From Salvelinus alpinus (taxonomy: Eukaryota; Chordata; Actinopteri; Salmoniformes; Salmonidae), in the NCBI RefSeq assembly GCF_045679555.1, contig NC_092090.1, positions 28,944,202 through 29,008,201 of the forward strand: a stretch of 64,000 bases of DNA. The letters run 5' to 3'. Positions 50,401-62,282 of the stretch are shown here, piece by piece (the stretch's first letter is position 1; each line of letters begins with the position of its first letter). A program made the position numbers and the translations under genes. The notes beneath the pieces are model-generated. The model ran no database searches. It was not told where the DNA came from and worked only from the letters and a program-made list of their open reading frames with translations.

Positions 50401-50959
50401 GGTATAGATCGATAGAAATGACAAAATAACATCCCCTCTGAGACTGATTATGGTTTCTATCTACCTACCCACTCACTGAGGATGCCTTCACTGTCTGCCT
50501 GGTTTGAAATCGCAGAGCACTTTGGCACTGTGGTCAAGGAAATTAACGAGACCTTCTGACCTTCCTTGACTGTGATGTGAACGGCTAGAAGTGCTCTCAC
50601 CCTGACATCCTGTCAGTCTCCCAAATTAGACATGCGATAGTGGTACAGTATCATAAGGGCTTGGTGTAGACTTGAAGTTAGACATGCCATAGTGGTATCA
50701 TCTGGGGTCGCTGTACGTATGGTACGCCAGCCAGCTACCGCTGAGTCTCCCAGGCAGGCAGCCTGTCAGGATGTCAGGAAGCGGTGTAGCTTGGCTTTGG
50801 AGCGGGCAGCAAACCTCAGCTATGCGTCAGTCATTCCATTCATTTAATTCCATCTCCATCCATGTACGCCTTCCTTCCTGTCTGTTTAAACACTACAGCA
50901 CAATGAGGTGGAGGTGCTCTCTGCCACAGCAAGCAAGCAAGCAGGCAGACAGACAGACA

Positions 50960-51001
<42 letters not shown>

Positions 51002-54000
51002 CATTCAGGACAGAGGCTCACTCTACTATGTTCATTACTGTATGATGAGCTCAACTTCTGACTAAAGGCTAAAGGTCTTCTAATGGGAAAGGGAAAGGGG
51101 GATACCTAGTCAGTTGTACAATGCCTTCAATTGAAATGTGTCTTCAGCATTTAACCAAACCCCTCTATGCTGCTGCTGTTGTTGAATAGTATTCACAATA
51201 TAGGTATAAAATAAATGTGATTATTTAGAAAATAACAAAATGCTCAATTCCATCAGCTTTTAAATTGTTACCAAGGCTAGGACTAATGCAAACCTGCTGA
51301 GTTGAAACACTGGCCAGCTTTTAGAATAGGACCATACTGGCATCCTGTACATCATTAGAACATACAGAGCCACATGTCCCATATAATAGTGTCTGTTTGT
51401 GTTTTATCACTGATTCCTATTTCATTTCTCACACAGAATCCAGTATAACGTCATAGTATAGCATGACAACCCACCACCTCCGTTCGGTTGGTCGGTCCAT
51501 GTGAAGTGCATGTGGCCGACCGTTGGCAGTGGCAAAGGCCACAAGCATCTGTCTCCCACATGGTGAGATGCTGTGTTCCTTTCTACCTTCCCTTTAGAGG
51601 CTCCTTTATCAGAACAGTGTTTAATGAGGGTGAGGTCGCTAACAACACACACTGCCTTCAACACAGTCAGCACTGGAAACACATCTGCAGCTGTGGTGGA
51701 GGTTGGCTACTGTAGTGCTGGGGACTGCTCAGTGATCACAAGGTGAAAGGTGATTTTCAATTGCATACAGTATAATGAAGTCACTTTGTAAACTACATCC
51801 ATCAGACATTCAAGGGCAACTCCCAATGAATAGTGCTAGACCTGTTATGGTACTGTACAACTTCCAATACCAATTGACATTTCCATATCAGATTGCAGCA
51901 TTAAAAGGAGATTAGGAAATATAGCCATTCTGGCTGCTATGACAGAAGAGAGGGAAAATTGGCAGCCTTCAACAAAGAACTAGAAAATCCATTTATGTCC
52001 TATAACCTTTCCATGCGTGTGCACTTTTTAAAACATTTTGCTTCACAAAATTAAATAGACAAATGGACCATCACAATCCGTCTGTAAATGGTAGAATGGA
52101 AGACATACTTTCAAGAATCACAGACTTTCCTCTGATTTCATCTCTGGAACTTGTATCATAGATGTGTTGGGAAGTCAACCAAGCCAAGGCAATACTCTGA
52201 GTTTGGAACCACTAAAAGAAGCACAAACTCTTGGTTTTCTTGGACCAGACAGTGATAACTCATGGGTTCTTTCCCACTACATGGCGTTTCCCAACATAAA
52301 TCATGTGTCAAACCCCAAGTGGGTATCCAAAACAACCAGGAATAATGACTGAACTGTGGGGATAACTCTTCCCACAGAGGAGTAGGGCTATTGGGCTCCT
52401 CCATCCATTTTAAAGAAACCCTCTACTGTAGCAGGTCACATCAGCACAGGATACAATACAGGATAAAGTGGTAATAACATGGTAATAGTATGGCAACAAG
52501 CTAAAGTAACTTGAATACTTTTTGTTGCTCCGGATAAGATAGGGGTCCTCAACAGTGAAGAGTAGAGTGATATATACTGGTCATGACTGAGGGATGTTTT
52601 CCCGACAGTGAAGAGTAGAGTGATATATACTGGTCATGACTGGGGGATGTTTTCCCGACAGTGAAGAGTAGAGTGATATATACTGGTCATGACTGGGGGA
52701 TGTTATCTCAACAGTGAAGAGTAGAGTGATATATACTGGTCATGAATGGGGGATGTTATCTCAACAGTGAAGAGTAGAGTGATATATACTGGTCATGACT
52801 GAGGGATGTTTTCCCGACAGTGAAGAGTAGAGTGATATATACTGGTCATGACTGGGGGATGTTTTCCCGACAGTGAAGGGTAGAGTGATATATACTGGTC
52901 ATGACTGGGGGATGTTTTCCCGACAGTGAAGGGTAGAGTGATATATACCGCTCATGACTGGGGGATGTTTTCCCGACAGTGAAGAGTAGAGTGATATATA
53001 CCGGTCATGACTGGGGGATGTTCTCTCAACAGTAAAAAGGCCTCACGTACCCCACAAACTTCTCAAACCTCTCTGCCAGCCTGAGGCCTCAGGTCAAGGG
53101 CACAGCAGCCTCATAAATGCCCACTGCTTGTCTCTGAAATAGCACAAACCGTGTTGATTCTACAGTCTTTAAAACACTGAGGGTTTCCTCTGTCATCAGT
53201 ATCTGTTTGTAGAGGATCTGTGTTGGGAACATAATGAATGGATATTAAAAAAAGTGCCTAAATACAGGGTAAGGGACAACTTAAGGACACACCTACATGT
53301 TTACATGTGGAAATGAAAGATGCCCTATCGTGAGAGTATTATGGAGGGAACACGTAATCCTATACAATCATTCTCTAAGACACCAATCTCAACTCCTGCC
53401 AAATGACCAAATGCAGCTTCACCTGACATCATACATTTTTACAGAGATGTTTAGCAGAAGACAAAGCAAACCGGTTGCATGGACTCCATTCATTCACATG
53501 TAACATTTTGGTCACAATTACTTTCATCAAGGCACATGACCTTGATGAACAGATCAAACCAGGATACTGTACACACAGAACTAGAATGAGATATTCTATT
53601 TCTATGACTGTACATCACCTGTCTGCAGCAGTATCACAGTGATGTCACAGCCATGTAGTCAATCATTTACACACACATGGAGCTCTGCCAATCTATGCCC
53701 AATTACAAGCCAGACATCCCCCTTTAGAGTTTCCACAGTTATACTAAGTGCAACTTTGAAGGGCACTTTCCTTTATAGCTATATAACAGCCTGCCTTATA
53801 TGTGCTACAGAGTCAACAGCACAGACTGACAAAGCTGCTTAACAGTGAAAACAGTCACACAGTAAATACCTAATCTGATCCCTACTTCCTCCTCATGATC
53901 TATAGTCTGCAGTCATAGCCAAGGCATGAACTAACTTATAACTTAACCTATCTATTAGAATCAGACTATAAACTTACAGTTCAGCTGCTCGAGAATTACT

Positions 54001-54300
54001 TAAGACGAGCACCGGGCTAAACAGGCTAATTACATTCATAATACAGATTTATACAGGTCATAGTTTTAGAGGGAGTCCCTCTTATGTCTGTTTGGGACGT
54101 GTAAAGGTGCTGGGACTGGGAGCGATGAGTAGCCAGTCCCAGACGGTCAGTCTCAGCCCAACCTGTGGAAAAGCAGAGAGAGGGTCCATAGTAAGACCAT
54201 GGTATGGTTTAAGTCTTACCTGTGACCACGGGTTCCCCTGCGCAGTCACAAACATGTGGAGGAGGCAGACAAGCAGCAGAAGAGCCAGACCTGATAGCAT
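38485..54300 (-). CDS. thsd4: THSD4/ADAMTSL6, secreted TSR protein, short form
   Basis: This is a secreted matrix glycoprotein of the ADAMTS-like family; THSD4 binds fibrillin-1 and promotes microfibril assembly. Exons in transcript order: 54300-54220, 45014-44807, 42455-42280, 42149-42059, 41896-41699, 41535-41406, 41151-40947, 40512-40339, 39981-39808, 39363-39184, 39028-38884, 38627-38485. All are GT-AG and all phases join (about 634 residues). Order: signal peptide; Cys-rich part (CGVCGGDNTAC); spacer (SGRSIINGNWAIDRPGKYEG); a linker; six thrombospondin type-1 repeats with WSxCS(x)TCG-like motifs, including WDIGEWSECSKTCGLGMQ; a six-Cys PLAC domain (CCASC). The N-terminal TSR and following region of the long form are not found, so this fits the short isoform. 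Exons for a longer transcript may lie beyond the window. Confidence 0.93.
42602..43239. mobile_element. Foldback element in THSD4 intron 2
   Basis: Arms of about 140 bp are inverted copies: 'aaccatggaattctccaatg' with 'cattggagaattccatggtt', 'gtagagttgagagattcagc' with 'gctgaatctctcaactctac', and 'aacatgtttgctcatttac' with its inverse. The loop of about 350 bp is non-coding. Confidence 0.85.
43833..43935. repeat. CT-rich microsatellite
   Basis: An imperfect (ct)n tract with ttt interruptions lies in THSD4 intron 2. Confidence 0.9.
44625..44728. mobile_element. Short MITE in THSD4 intron 2
   Basis: It opens 'acccactgggcacacactgg' and closes 'tgtgcccagtgggt', with inner pairing of 'ttgaatcaacgtt' and 'gacgttgaat'. 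It is 104 bp long. Confidence 0.75.
46376..46561 (+). mobile_element. tRNA-Leu-like SINE in THSD4 intron 1
   Basis: The head 'ggttcccgagtggcgcagtg' with A box and the B box 'ggttcgaatcc' are tRNA-derived. The tail is 'cttgcctaattaaataaagg'. The insertion is flanked by a ttctac target duplication (46,370-46,375 and 46,562-46,567). The middle of the body appears shortened relative to the usual family form. Confidence 0.85.
46568..50940. other. THSD4 intron 1, central part
   Basis: Apart from three copies of a 14-bp unit, gagtggggatcatt, near 50,114-50,157, no coding block, RNA gene or defined element was recognised. Confidence 0.45.
50932..51003. repeat. Tetranucleotide microsatellite (caag/caga/cagg)n
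   Basis: Consecutive caag, caga and cagg blocks lie in THSD4 intron 1. This looks like a stepwise-mutating tetranucleotide array. Confidence 0.95.
52551..53027. repeat. 53-bp minisatellite, nine copies
   Basis: Nine copies with an exact 53-bp period each contain 'cagtgaagagtagagtgata' and 'tactggtcatgactggggga', with a few single-base variants. It lies in THSD4 intron 1, 1.2 kb downstream of the signal-peptide exon. Confidence 0.95.
54220..54300 (-). CDS. thsd4: THSD4 first coding exon (signal peptide)
   Basis: Twenty-seven codons from ATG, MLSGLALLLLVCLLHMFVTA then QGNPWSQ, end at a gtaaga donor in phase 0. The next recognised exon (45,014) also starts in phase 0, giving Q-SLGCDEYLG. The hydrophobic core and the small residue before Gln make a good signal peptide with cleavage near residue 20. 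The 9.2 kb intron before exon 2 is the weak point: another exon could lie within it. Confidence 0.7.
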
Positions 54301-54439
54301 TCTCTCATTTGGCCAAGAACTATTGACCAGCAGCTCTCAGTCATGCATTCAGACAGGTCCAGTTGAAAACGGTAGCTGCTCCTGGCTGTTTCGCCTTGCC
54401 CCTGTAGTGCAGTGAACGCCAAAACCACTACTCTGCTGA

Positions 54440-54447
54440 TCTTTATG
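54440..54447 (-). promoter_or_regulatory. TATA-like box upstream of THSD4
   Basis: On the minus strand gcataaag lies about 140 bp upstream of the THSD4 start codon. It is weak, and is listed only because an internal promoter is expected for the short isoform. Confidence 0.2.
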
Positions 54448-55349
54448 CACAGCCTTGTAAACTGAGCTGGAGGAGGCGCAGCTGGGGAGGCTGGGTCATT
54501 TAAGAGGAAAAGTTAGGGGCGGGAGGGGGGAGGGAGAGAGAGAGAGAGAGAGAGAAAGGTATATCTGGGAAGAAAGATGATTAGTGGAGAGATGTTTAAA
54601 TGAAAAAGGAAATATTTGGGAAGGGAAGAGGAAGAGTATTTATTGTTTATGAATGGTGGAACATGAAGCCTCCTACTGTGTAGTCAACAATGGACAGGTG
54701 TTGGTGAGACAACTCAACTGGATACCTTTGCTGAGCATTATTTAATAGGACTTGATGGAATACTATTGCAATGTAATCTAGACTACTGACAATGGAACAC
54801 AGCAGACAGCCAAAGAAAAGTAACATAACAGCCCAAAACACTTTGTGGTCAAGTGGACATTCTAACACTGAAATAGACTGACTACGGACTGCATTTCATA
54901 TTCTTAAACATGGAGAAACCACAAACTCTGCAACAATACGATCCCTTTGCACTCACTCTTATACAAGCATACTCAAGCACTTAATTGCGAGCCACGTCGC
55001 AAGGAAGGCTGGGAGTAAAGAAGCCGAAGCCAAAAAGACTGAACTCATCATATGGTTTTCCTATTTCTGCACCATTGTTTCCACAACATTAAACACTAAT
55101 TCATCAAGACACACTGTAGTTAGGAGTGCGCTCTTCATCAGACTATGACAGTTGGTTATCACATAAAAGTATATGACCATAGTGGGTGCATCACGACATT
55201 GTGGATGTATTTGATTCGTAGACAAAGAGCATTTTTGCAGCCATGTTCACTTAATCAATAATCAGATTTTAAAGCGGTACAAGGAGACCATAACAGGCAC
55301 ATGCAGCAAACTACTGTATCCACTACAATTCTGTATTTCAGCTGGGCTA

Positions 55350-55388
55350 TGAGGAGAGAGAGAGAAAAGAGAGAGAAAGAGCGAGAAA

Positions 55389-55442
<54 letters not shown>
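55350..55442. repeat. GA-rich microsatellite
   Basis: An imperfect (ga)n tract of about 90 bp, with aaag interruptions in the left part. Confidence 0.9.
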
Positions 55443-55446
<4 letters not shown>

Positions 55447-56920
55447 CCAGCAGGCTGTTAGTGGACATAGCATCTTCTTTGGGCCGCAGGTGCTTACACA
55501 CCATTAAGAGAAAATTGGCTTTTTTAGCACCAAAAATGGCCTGTCCCTGTTAAGCAAAGCCAGCAGTGAGTCACTGCATAATATGAATGAGAGTACTGAG
55601 AACACTGAACAGGATAACAAGTCATATCAGCACCTATTGAATGCATCCAATTCCATTACATCTCCAATTGTGTTTAAATCTTTCACAGCGACAAGCAAAG
55701 GCATCATTGACAGACAAAAAGCCAGAAAGTTTAGATAGTGGCGTCTCAACACCTGGACTTGGCTTGGCTTCTGCTGGCACTCTCTTGTCTTTCCCCGCTC
55801 GCTCGCACTCTCTCTCTATCTCCCAGAGGCAGACTGACTGACAGCCAGTGACTGAGCAGTGAGCAGCAACACAACAGCTGTACACATGTTTACAGGGAAC
55901 GTAGTGTATGGGGAAGAGAGCTTTCAACAGCATACCTATCTCTATAATCTCAGACACATCAGATACTAATGCCCTCCTGATATACTGTATACTAATCTGG
56001 ACTGATATTGAACAGTACGCTTAACACCCTGAGGCCCGCTGCTGGGACCTGCTGGATCAGACAGACTGAAAAGTAAAGCATGTCCTGGTTCTGGTTGGAG
56101 TTGTGTTTCCTTCAACATATGGGTCAGGTCAGCAGCCTTGGCTCCCAATGTCTGATTCCTGAAGTCTCCTACCCACACACATCCACCAGAGACATGCACT
56201 AGCCTACAGCATCAGGTGGTCTTACCATTACCGTATGGTATTATGATGCATTACAAAGGGATTCATACAATGGATGTATTCATGTTTGCTTCCCATTTAC
56301 TGTCATATTTCCATCATGTCTTTTTCACATCCTGTCAATTTGAGCAGACATATTCAAAAACCATTTTCTAACCAAACACTACTCTGGATTTCAATTCAAT
56401 CTGTTTTATATTTAAAAATTCTTTCTCCATATTACTATACATTTCAAACCCGAAACCCAAACATGAACTGCTTGTACATTAGAAAGACCTATTGGAGTGG
56501 ACTGTGTCAGGAAGAGCACAGTTTGAAGATCGAGCAGTAGAGCAGAAAGAGAGAAAAAAACAGATTTTTGTGCATCTGGGATACATATTAGCTGCAGCAA
56601 GGCCAGGCATGTAGGTCCCTTGATTGTTTCCTTCAAGCAATGTCTTTGACTAAGGAAGGCAGAGAGTGGGTTGTTAATGAATAGAACAGGTGAGAGTGTG
56701 AGGATAATGAGGGGTGTGGTGGAGGTGAGGTTAGGGATCGGGGAACATAGCTGCAATCACTATTTATTATTTGGCCTGTTTGGCTCATAAAGCCAGCTGT
56801 CTGTGCATAACAGGGTCATCCTGTGGGGAGGACAGTGGTACGGAGATCCACGGTATGCTACATTATCACTGGAGGTTCATTGTGGGGCATGGGACTGTGA
56901 CTGACTGACTGACTGATAGA

Positions 56921-56985
56921 GCAATGTGCCCCAAATGGCACCCTATTCCCTTTATAGTGCACTACTTTTCACCAGAGACCATAGG
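56921..56985. repeat. Short dispersed repeat fragment
   Basis: 'ccccaaatggcaccctattc' followed by 'tatagtgcactacttttcac' is a text I recognise as dispersed in salmonid genomes. The parent element is unknown to me. Confidence 0.4.
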
Positions 56986-56991
56986 CATATA

Positions 56992-57300
56992 CAGTGCATT
57001 CTGAAAGTTTTCAAACCCTTGACTTTTTCCACATTTATGCTACAGCCTTATTCTAACATTTCCTCATCCATCTACACACAATACCCCATAATGAAAAACA
57101 AAGCGAAAACACGTTTTTTGACATTTAGAGCCCGGACTTGAACTCGATCGAACATTGCTGAAAATAGCTGTGCAGCAACGCTCCCCATCCAAGCTGACAG
57201 AGCTTGAGAGGATCTGCAGAGAAGAATGGGAGAAACTTCCCAAATATATGTGTGCCAAGCTTGTAGCATCATACCCAAGAAGACTCGAGGCTGTAAGGTT
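56992..57300 (+). mobile_element. Deleted Tc1 fragment
   Basis: The left end 'cagtgcattctgaaagtttt' follows a TA. The interior jumps to the transposase C-terminus ('SPDLNSIE'-type region, then 'ERICREEWEKLPKYMCAKL' at 57,155 onward). The catalytic core and right end are missing. Confidence 0.75.
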
Positions 57301-59290
57301 GACCTCTGGGGGCAGCCCACCTGCAGCACTGATGACACATAAACTTAGACACGACAAGTAAGTACCAATGCACTTACCCCCTTTTTCACACACACATGCA
57401 GCACACACACGCTCACACAATGAATCTCCCTCTCAATTGACCATAAATTCCTGCCATTCAGGGAACCTTGACCACTCATTGAATGGCCTTCAGATGAAAC
57501 AAACAAACTATTGAAGCTTCAAATCCATTCAACTAGCTCCTCAATTGACATTGACAACCACCCAGACAACAGCCAATCCAATCACTGTCAACAGCAGTCA
57601 GTCAGTGTGTGTGGCTGCTGACTGAATGTAAAGAATAACACTGTATGACCCTATAGGGTCCCCTCATAAATCTGTTCACCTCTCAGGTACGGCTGCACTA
57701 TGACCCATAACCACATACTACCAAAACTATAATATTACTTAGACTATGGTATAGTGAACTACAATCACCACAGGATACCAAAAACCAATCACTAGAGGAG
57801 TTCACCATCCTTGGTCAGTCTCCCAGAAAACTAAAAAAGAGTGTTAGATTTTTTTCTATTGACTCATAACAAAGACTGATGAGAGAGTATTAGTATATAA
57901 CCTGCCGAGTACTGTACTGTTAGAGATACTGTTCCAGTCGAAAGTGACAGTTTAGCACTCGTTTCAACCTGGCAGAGGAAGCAACAGCAGTCAGAGAGTC
58001 TTTAACACTACCTTGGCAGTATTCTGTTCCGCTCCACTACCTGTCCCCAGAGGTGTGTACTATAGTTCAGGTCTATCTTGCACTCATGTATGGCTTGTTC
58101 AAGCTCAGTGGAGCTGACAGCTCCCATAGTACAAAGGAGCCATATATTTCAGCTGAATACCAGGGGCAGGAAATGAGCATGGAGGTCCGGGGGCTGTGAA
58201 GGCCGTAGAGACCAGGGGATGTTTCACACAGTGGAGAAGCCTGGACAGGCAGCCTGCGTCTTTTTTAGAAAGTCAAGCCAGACCATCAACAGCTGTCACA
58301 GACAGTAAGCAGTCAGCAAATGGATGAGTCCAAATTGTTCGACCCTTTGGTAGTGATACATGTAAATGAACATATTATTTATTTCAAAATTGAATCGTGA
58401 TGGAAATGTTAAATGCACATAATTTTGTACAGTGTACTGTATTTAGAGTAAATCTCACTTTATCTACCAGACAAAGCATCAAACAGGGAAAACATCTCAG
58501 ACTTCAGAGACACAGAGCTAAAATTTATTTATTGTATTCAGAGGAAATTAGTCTTCCTAAATGTAAAAGAAAGGAGGTGGAGACCGGAACTAACAGGGTG
58601 TTGGAAATGCATCAAGTTTGAGTCCTATTGAAAGCAGACACTTTCTGTTCACAGCGTGAAGGATTTAACGTGCACCTACTCAGAGGGTCAAAGACTCCCC
58701 TGTCTCCAGACACATCCTTTATGAGCTCTGTGCTCAACCCCTGAGAATTGGTCAGCAGAAGTCTGACCCACAGATCCAGCCGGCACATTAAAGGCCAGTC
58801 ACTCAGAACGAAACAGGTGGACCAGGGCTGAACGGGACCAGGGAGGCTGAGATGACACACTTAGGGGAGAATCCTAACTTCTGCTTAAATCAAATGTTCA
58901 CTTAGTCTCCCATTGACATCAATGCATGACTAAAATGTGATTTAAGTGGAAGTTAGGTTTCGCCCCTTCAAATATCATCTCCTTCTCATCTGGCTGGCCT
59001 AAACCATATTCTGTCCAGTAACACCTCTACTTTAACATGCATGGCATTCTACAGTGAAAGAACAAGCTACCTGCTGTATTTCACTGATTCACACATGTTG
59101 TCTGTCGTATTGGGAATTATTTACAGCATGTATACTAACTCACCCAATCACTGACTGTTGTTGTTTTGGTAATCAGTGACTGTATTGGAGGGGGGGGGGG
59201 GGGTGATTTCACCACTTTTCTGAGTATATAACCAGCTTCTCAGGCTCCCTCTCAATGCGCTTCATTCTATAACTAGAGGACTCCTGATAT
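57301..59290. other. Intergenic, nothing recognised
   Basis: Only short chance frames are present. A poly-G run lies at about 59,190-59,202, just before the LINE. Confidence 0.4.
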
Positions 59291-59613
59291 CTCCAGGAGT
59301 GATAAGTATAATTTTTGTCTTTATCTGCTGTTGTCTAGTACTGTCTTTTTGCTAGCTAGGGCCATCTACTTTAAGTGCGGTCTGTCTTCCCAGTAGCTTA
59401 CGTGGTGTGTGAACTGCTGACTGCTCATAACTTGCAGATGATTGTTGACACATCAACCAGGATTAAGGGGCAGGGCAATTTATGACTGTTGTTGGGTAAT
59501 CAATGGCATATTGGAGAGGGAGTGGTTTCTCCTTTCCTAGGTATTCAGCAATTAGTACCGAGAGATGTGTGATTTCTGAAAGACTACAGTAGCTCTACTA
59601 GAGTCACTTTCAT

Positions 59614-59731
59614 TGATAACTTTGACACCTTATGGAAACAGAAGATACACTACAGGAATGACGGAGTCCATCCAAATCATCTTGGCTCGTGGACTCTGTC
59701 CACGAATTTCAAGGCTGCGTTGAAACAATGA
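59614..59731 (+). pseudogene. LINE ORF1 C-terminal remnant
   Basis: The frame reads DNFDTLWKQK then 'NDGVHPNHLGSWTLS', ending at TGA. The DGVHPN block resembles the Asp/His end of an SGNH-type esterase, as found in ORF1 of some CR1-group LINEs. The N-terminal part of the domain is not readable. Confidence 0.6.
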
Positions 59732-59773
59732 CTGGTAAATTATCCAAGACCAGCTCAGTTAATCCCTACCATT

Positions 59774-60725
59774 GTGACAATGAGTCGTCATAATGCTGCA
59801 TCAAATGTACATGATCTTAGGGGCATTGGCAAACACAATGTAAGTAATTTTATTTATGTACCCCTAATTGCACCCAATACATCTGTTAATCCAACAGCTA
59901 TTGTAAGCAGTAATCATGAGCCTATAAACCAGAGTTACACTGTTAGCACTGAGGCAGTGTGCAATAGTAGGAAGGCCACTTTATGCAGCTCACCCTGCAC
60001 TATCAGCTCCAATGTAAATAGCATGAGTAAGTCTACCTCTGATAAGCTTCCCAGTAAAGCATTTAAAACAATCAAGCAACCCAGAAAAGTGCTAAAAATA
60101 GCCCATATTAACATGGGTAGCCTAATAAACAAGGTCCATGAAGTCAATAACTTGCTTGTAACAGAAGACATTCATATTCTGACTATCTCTGAAACTCACT
60201 TAGATAATACCTTTGATGATACAGTGGTAGCAATACATATAACATCTACTGAAAAGACAGAAATGCCAACGGAGATGGTGTTGCTGTCTATATTCAGAAC
60301 CACATTCCTGTAAAGCTTAGAGACGATCTAATGTTAAATACTGTTGAAGTAATATAGCTACAGGTTCATCTGTCTCACCGAAAGCACATTCTTGTGGGAA
60401 GCTGCTATAGACCACCAAGTGCTAACAGTTAGTATCTGGATAATAATATGTGTGAAATGCTTGATAATGTATGTGATATCAACAGAGAAGTATATTTTCT
60501 GGATGATTTAAATATTGACTGGCTATCATCAAGCTGCCACTCAGGAACGAAATTTTAATTGTTACCTGTGCCTGCAACCTAGATCAGGTTGTCAGTCAAC
60601 CAACCAGGGTAGTTACAAACAGCATAGGAATTAAATCATCAACATGTATTGATCACATCTTTACTAACGCTGCAGATATTTGCTTTAAAGCAGTATCCAA
60701 ATCTATAAGATGTAGTGATCACAAT
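59774..60725 (+). pseudogene. LINE ORF2, endonuclease part
   Basis: From about residue 110 it reads 'KIAHINMGSLINKVHEVNNL' and 'HILTISETHLDNTFDD', the start of an apurinic-type endonuclease. A frameshift near 60,240 moves the rest ('NGDGVAVYIQNHIPVKLRDD') into another frame, and further stops follow. It ends at the TA where the Tc1 element inserted. Confidence 0.8.
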
Positions 60726-60728
60726 ATA

Positions 60729-62280
60729 CAGTTGAAGTCGAAAGTTTACATACACTTATGTTGGAGTCATTAAAACTCGTTTTTCAACCACTCCACACAT
60801 TTCTTGTTAACAAACTATAGTTTTGGAAAGTCGGTTAGAACATCTACTTTGTGCATGACACAAGTCATTTTTCCAACAATTGTTTACAGACAGATTATTT
60901 CACTGATAACTCACTGTATCACAATTCCAGTGGGTCAGAAGTTTACATACACTAAGTTGACTGTGCCTTTAAACAGCTTGGAAAATTCCAGAAAATGATG
61001 TCATGGCTTTAGAAGCTTCTGATAGGCTAATTGACATTTGAGTCAATTGGAGGTGTACCTGTGGATGTATTTCAAGGCCATCAAACTCAGTGCCTCTTTG
61101 CTTGACATCATGGGAAAATCAAAAGAAATCATCCAAGACCTCAGAAAGAAAATTGGAGACCTCCACAAGTCTGGTTCATCCTTGGGAGCAATTTCCAAAC
61201 AACTGAAGGTACCACGTTCATCTGTACAAACAATAGTATGCAAGTATAAACACCATGGGACAACGCAGCCATCATACCATTCAGGAAGGAGACGCATTCT
61301 GTCTCCTAGAGATGAACGTACTTTGGTGAGAAAAGTGCAAATCAATCCCAGAACAACATCAAAGGACCTTGTGAAGATGCTGGAGGAAACAGGTAAGAAA
61401 GTATCTATATCCACAGTAAAACAAGTCCTATAGCGACATAACCTGAAAGGCGGCTCAGCAAGGAAGAAGCCACTGCTCCAAAACCACCATAAAAAAGCCA
61501 GACTACAGTTTGCAACTGCACATGGGGACAAAGATTGTACTTTTTGGAGAAATGTCCTCTGGTCTGATGAAACAAAAATATAACTGTTTGGCCATAATGA
61601 CCATTGTTATGTTTGGAGGAAAAAGGGGGAGGCTTGCAAGCCGAAGAACATCATCCCAACCGTGAATAACGGGGGTGGCAGCATCATGTTGTGGGTGTGT
61701 TTTGCTGTAGGAGGGACTGGTGCACTTCACAAAATAGATGGCATCATGAGGCAGGAAAATTATGTGGATATGTTGAAGCAACATCTCAAGACATCAGTCA
61801 GGAAGTTAAAGCTTGGTCGCAAATGGGTCTTCCAAATGGACAATGACCCCAAGCATACTTCCAAAGTTGTGGCAAAATGGCTTAAGGACAACAAAGTCAA
61901 GGTATTGGAGTGGCCATCACAAAGCCCTGACCTCAATCCTATAGAACATTTGTGGGCAGAACTGAAAAAGCGTGTACGAGCAAGGAGGCCTACAAACCTG
62001 ACTCAGTTACACCAGCTCTGTCAGGAGGAATGGGCCAAAATTCCCCCAACTTATTGAGAGAAGCTTGTGGAAGGCTACCTGAAACATTTGACCCAAGTTA
62101 AACAATTTAAAGGCAATGCTACCAAATACTAATTGAGTGTATGAAAACTTCTGACTCTGGGAATGGTGATGAAAGAAATAAAAGCTGAAATAAATCACTC
62201 TCTCTACTATAATTCTGATTGTGAAAAACTAAGTTTAAATATATTTGGCTAAGGTGTATGTAAACTTCCGACTTCAACTG
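60729..62280 (+). mobile_element. Full-length Sleeping Beauty-like Tc1 transposon
   Basis: The 1,552-bp element has outer ends 'cagttgaagtcgaaagttta' and its inverse, an inner direct repeat near 60,937, and TA duplications at 60,727-60,728 and 62,281-62,282. It splits the LINE endonuclease/RT gene with no other loss. It carries a full-length transposase frame. Confidence 0.92.
61110..62132 (+). pseudogene. Tc1 transposase, full length with three stops
   Basis: A single frame of 341 codons runs from MGKSKEIIQDLRKKIGDL to the final TAA at 62,130, the 340-residue length of the Sleeping Beauty-type family. The N-terminal paired-like domain includes 'KVPRSSVQTIVCKYKHHGTT'. The catalytic triad is in place: D at 61,566 (WSDET), D at 61,839 (QMDNDPK) and E at 61,944 (NPIEHLW). 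In-frame stops at 61,431 (TAG), 61,581 (TAA) and 62,055 (TGA) inactivate it. No frameshift is apparent. Confidence 0.9.
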
Positions 62281-62282
62281 TA

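Larger units (their letters stand above)
54301..56920. other. Upstream of THSD4 exon 1; GA repeats only
   Basis: GA-rich tracts lie at about 54,533-54,555 and 55,350-55,442. No exon of the long THSD4 form was recognised, and no other gene. Confidence 0.45.

Noticed and set aside
59774-60313. 179-codon frame as a host gene
   Set aside because: Its C-terminal half is the start of a LINE endonuclease, and it is followed by reverse transcriptase in the same orientation.
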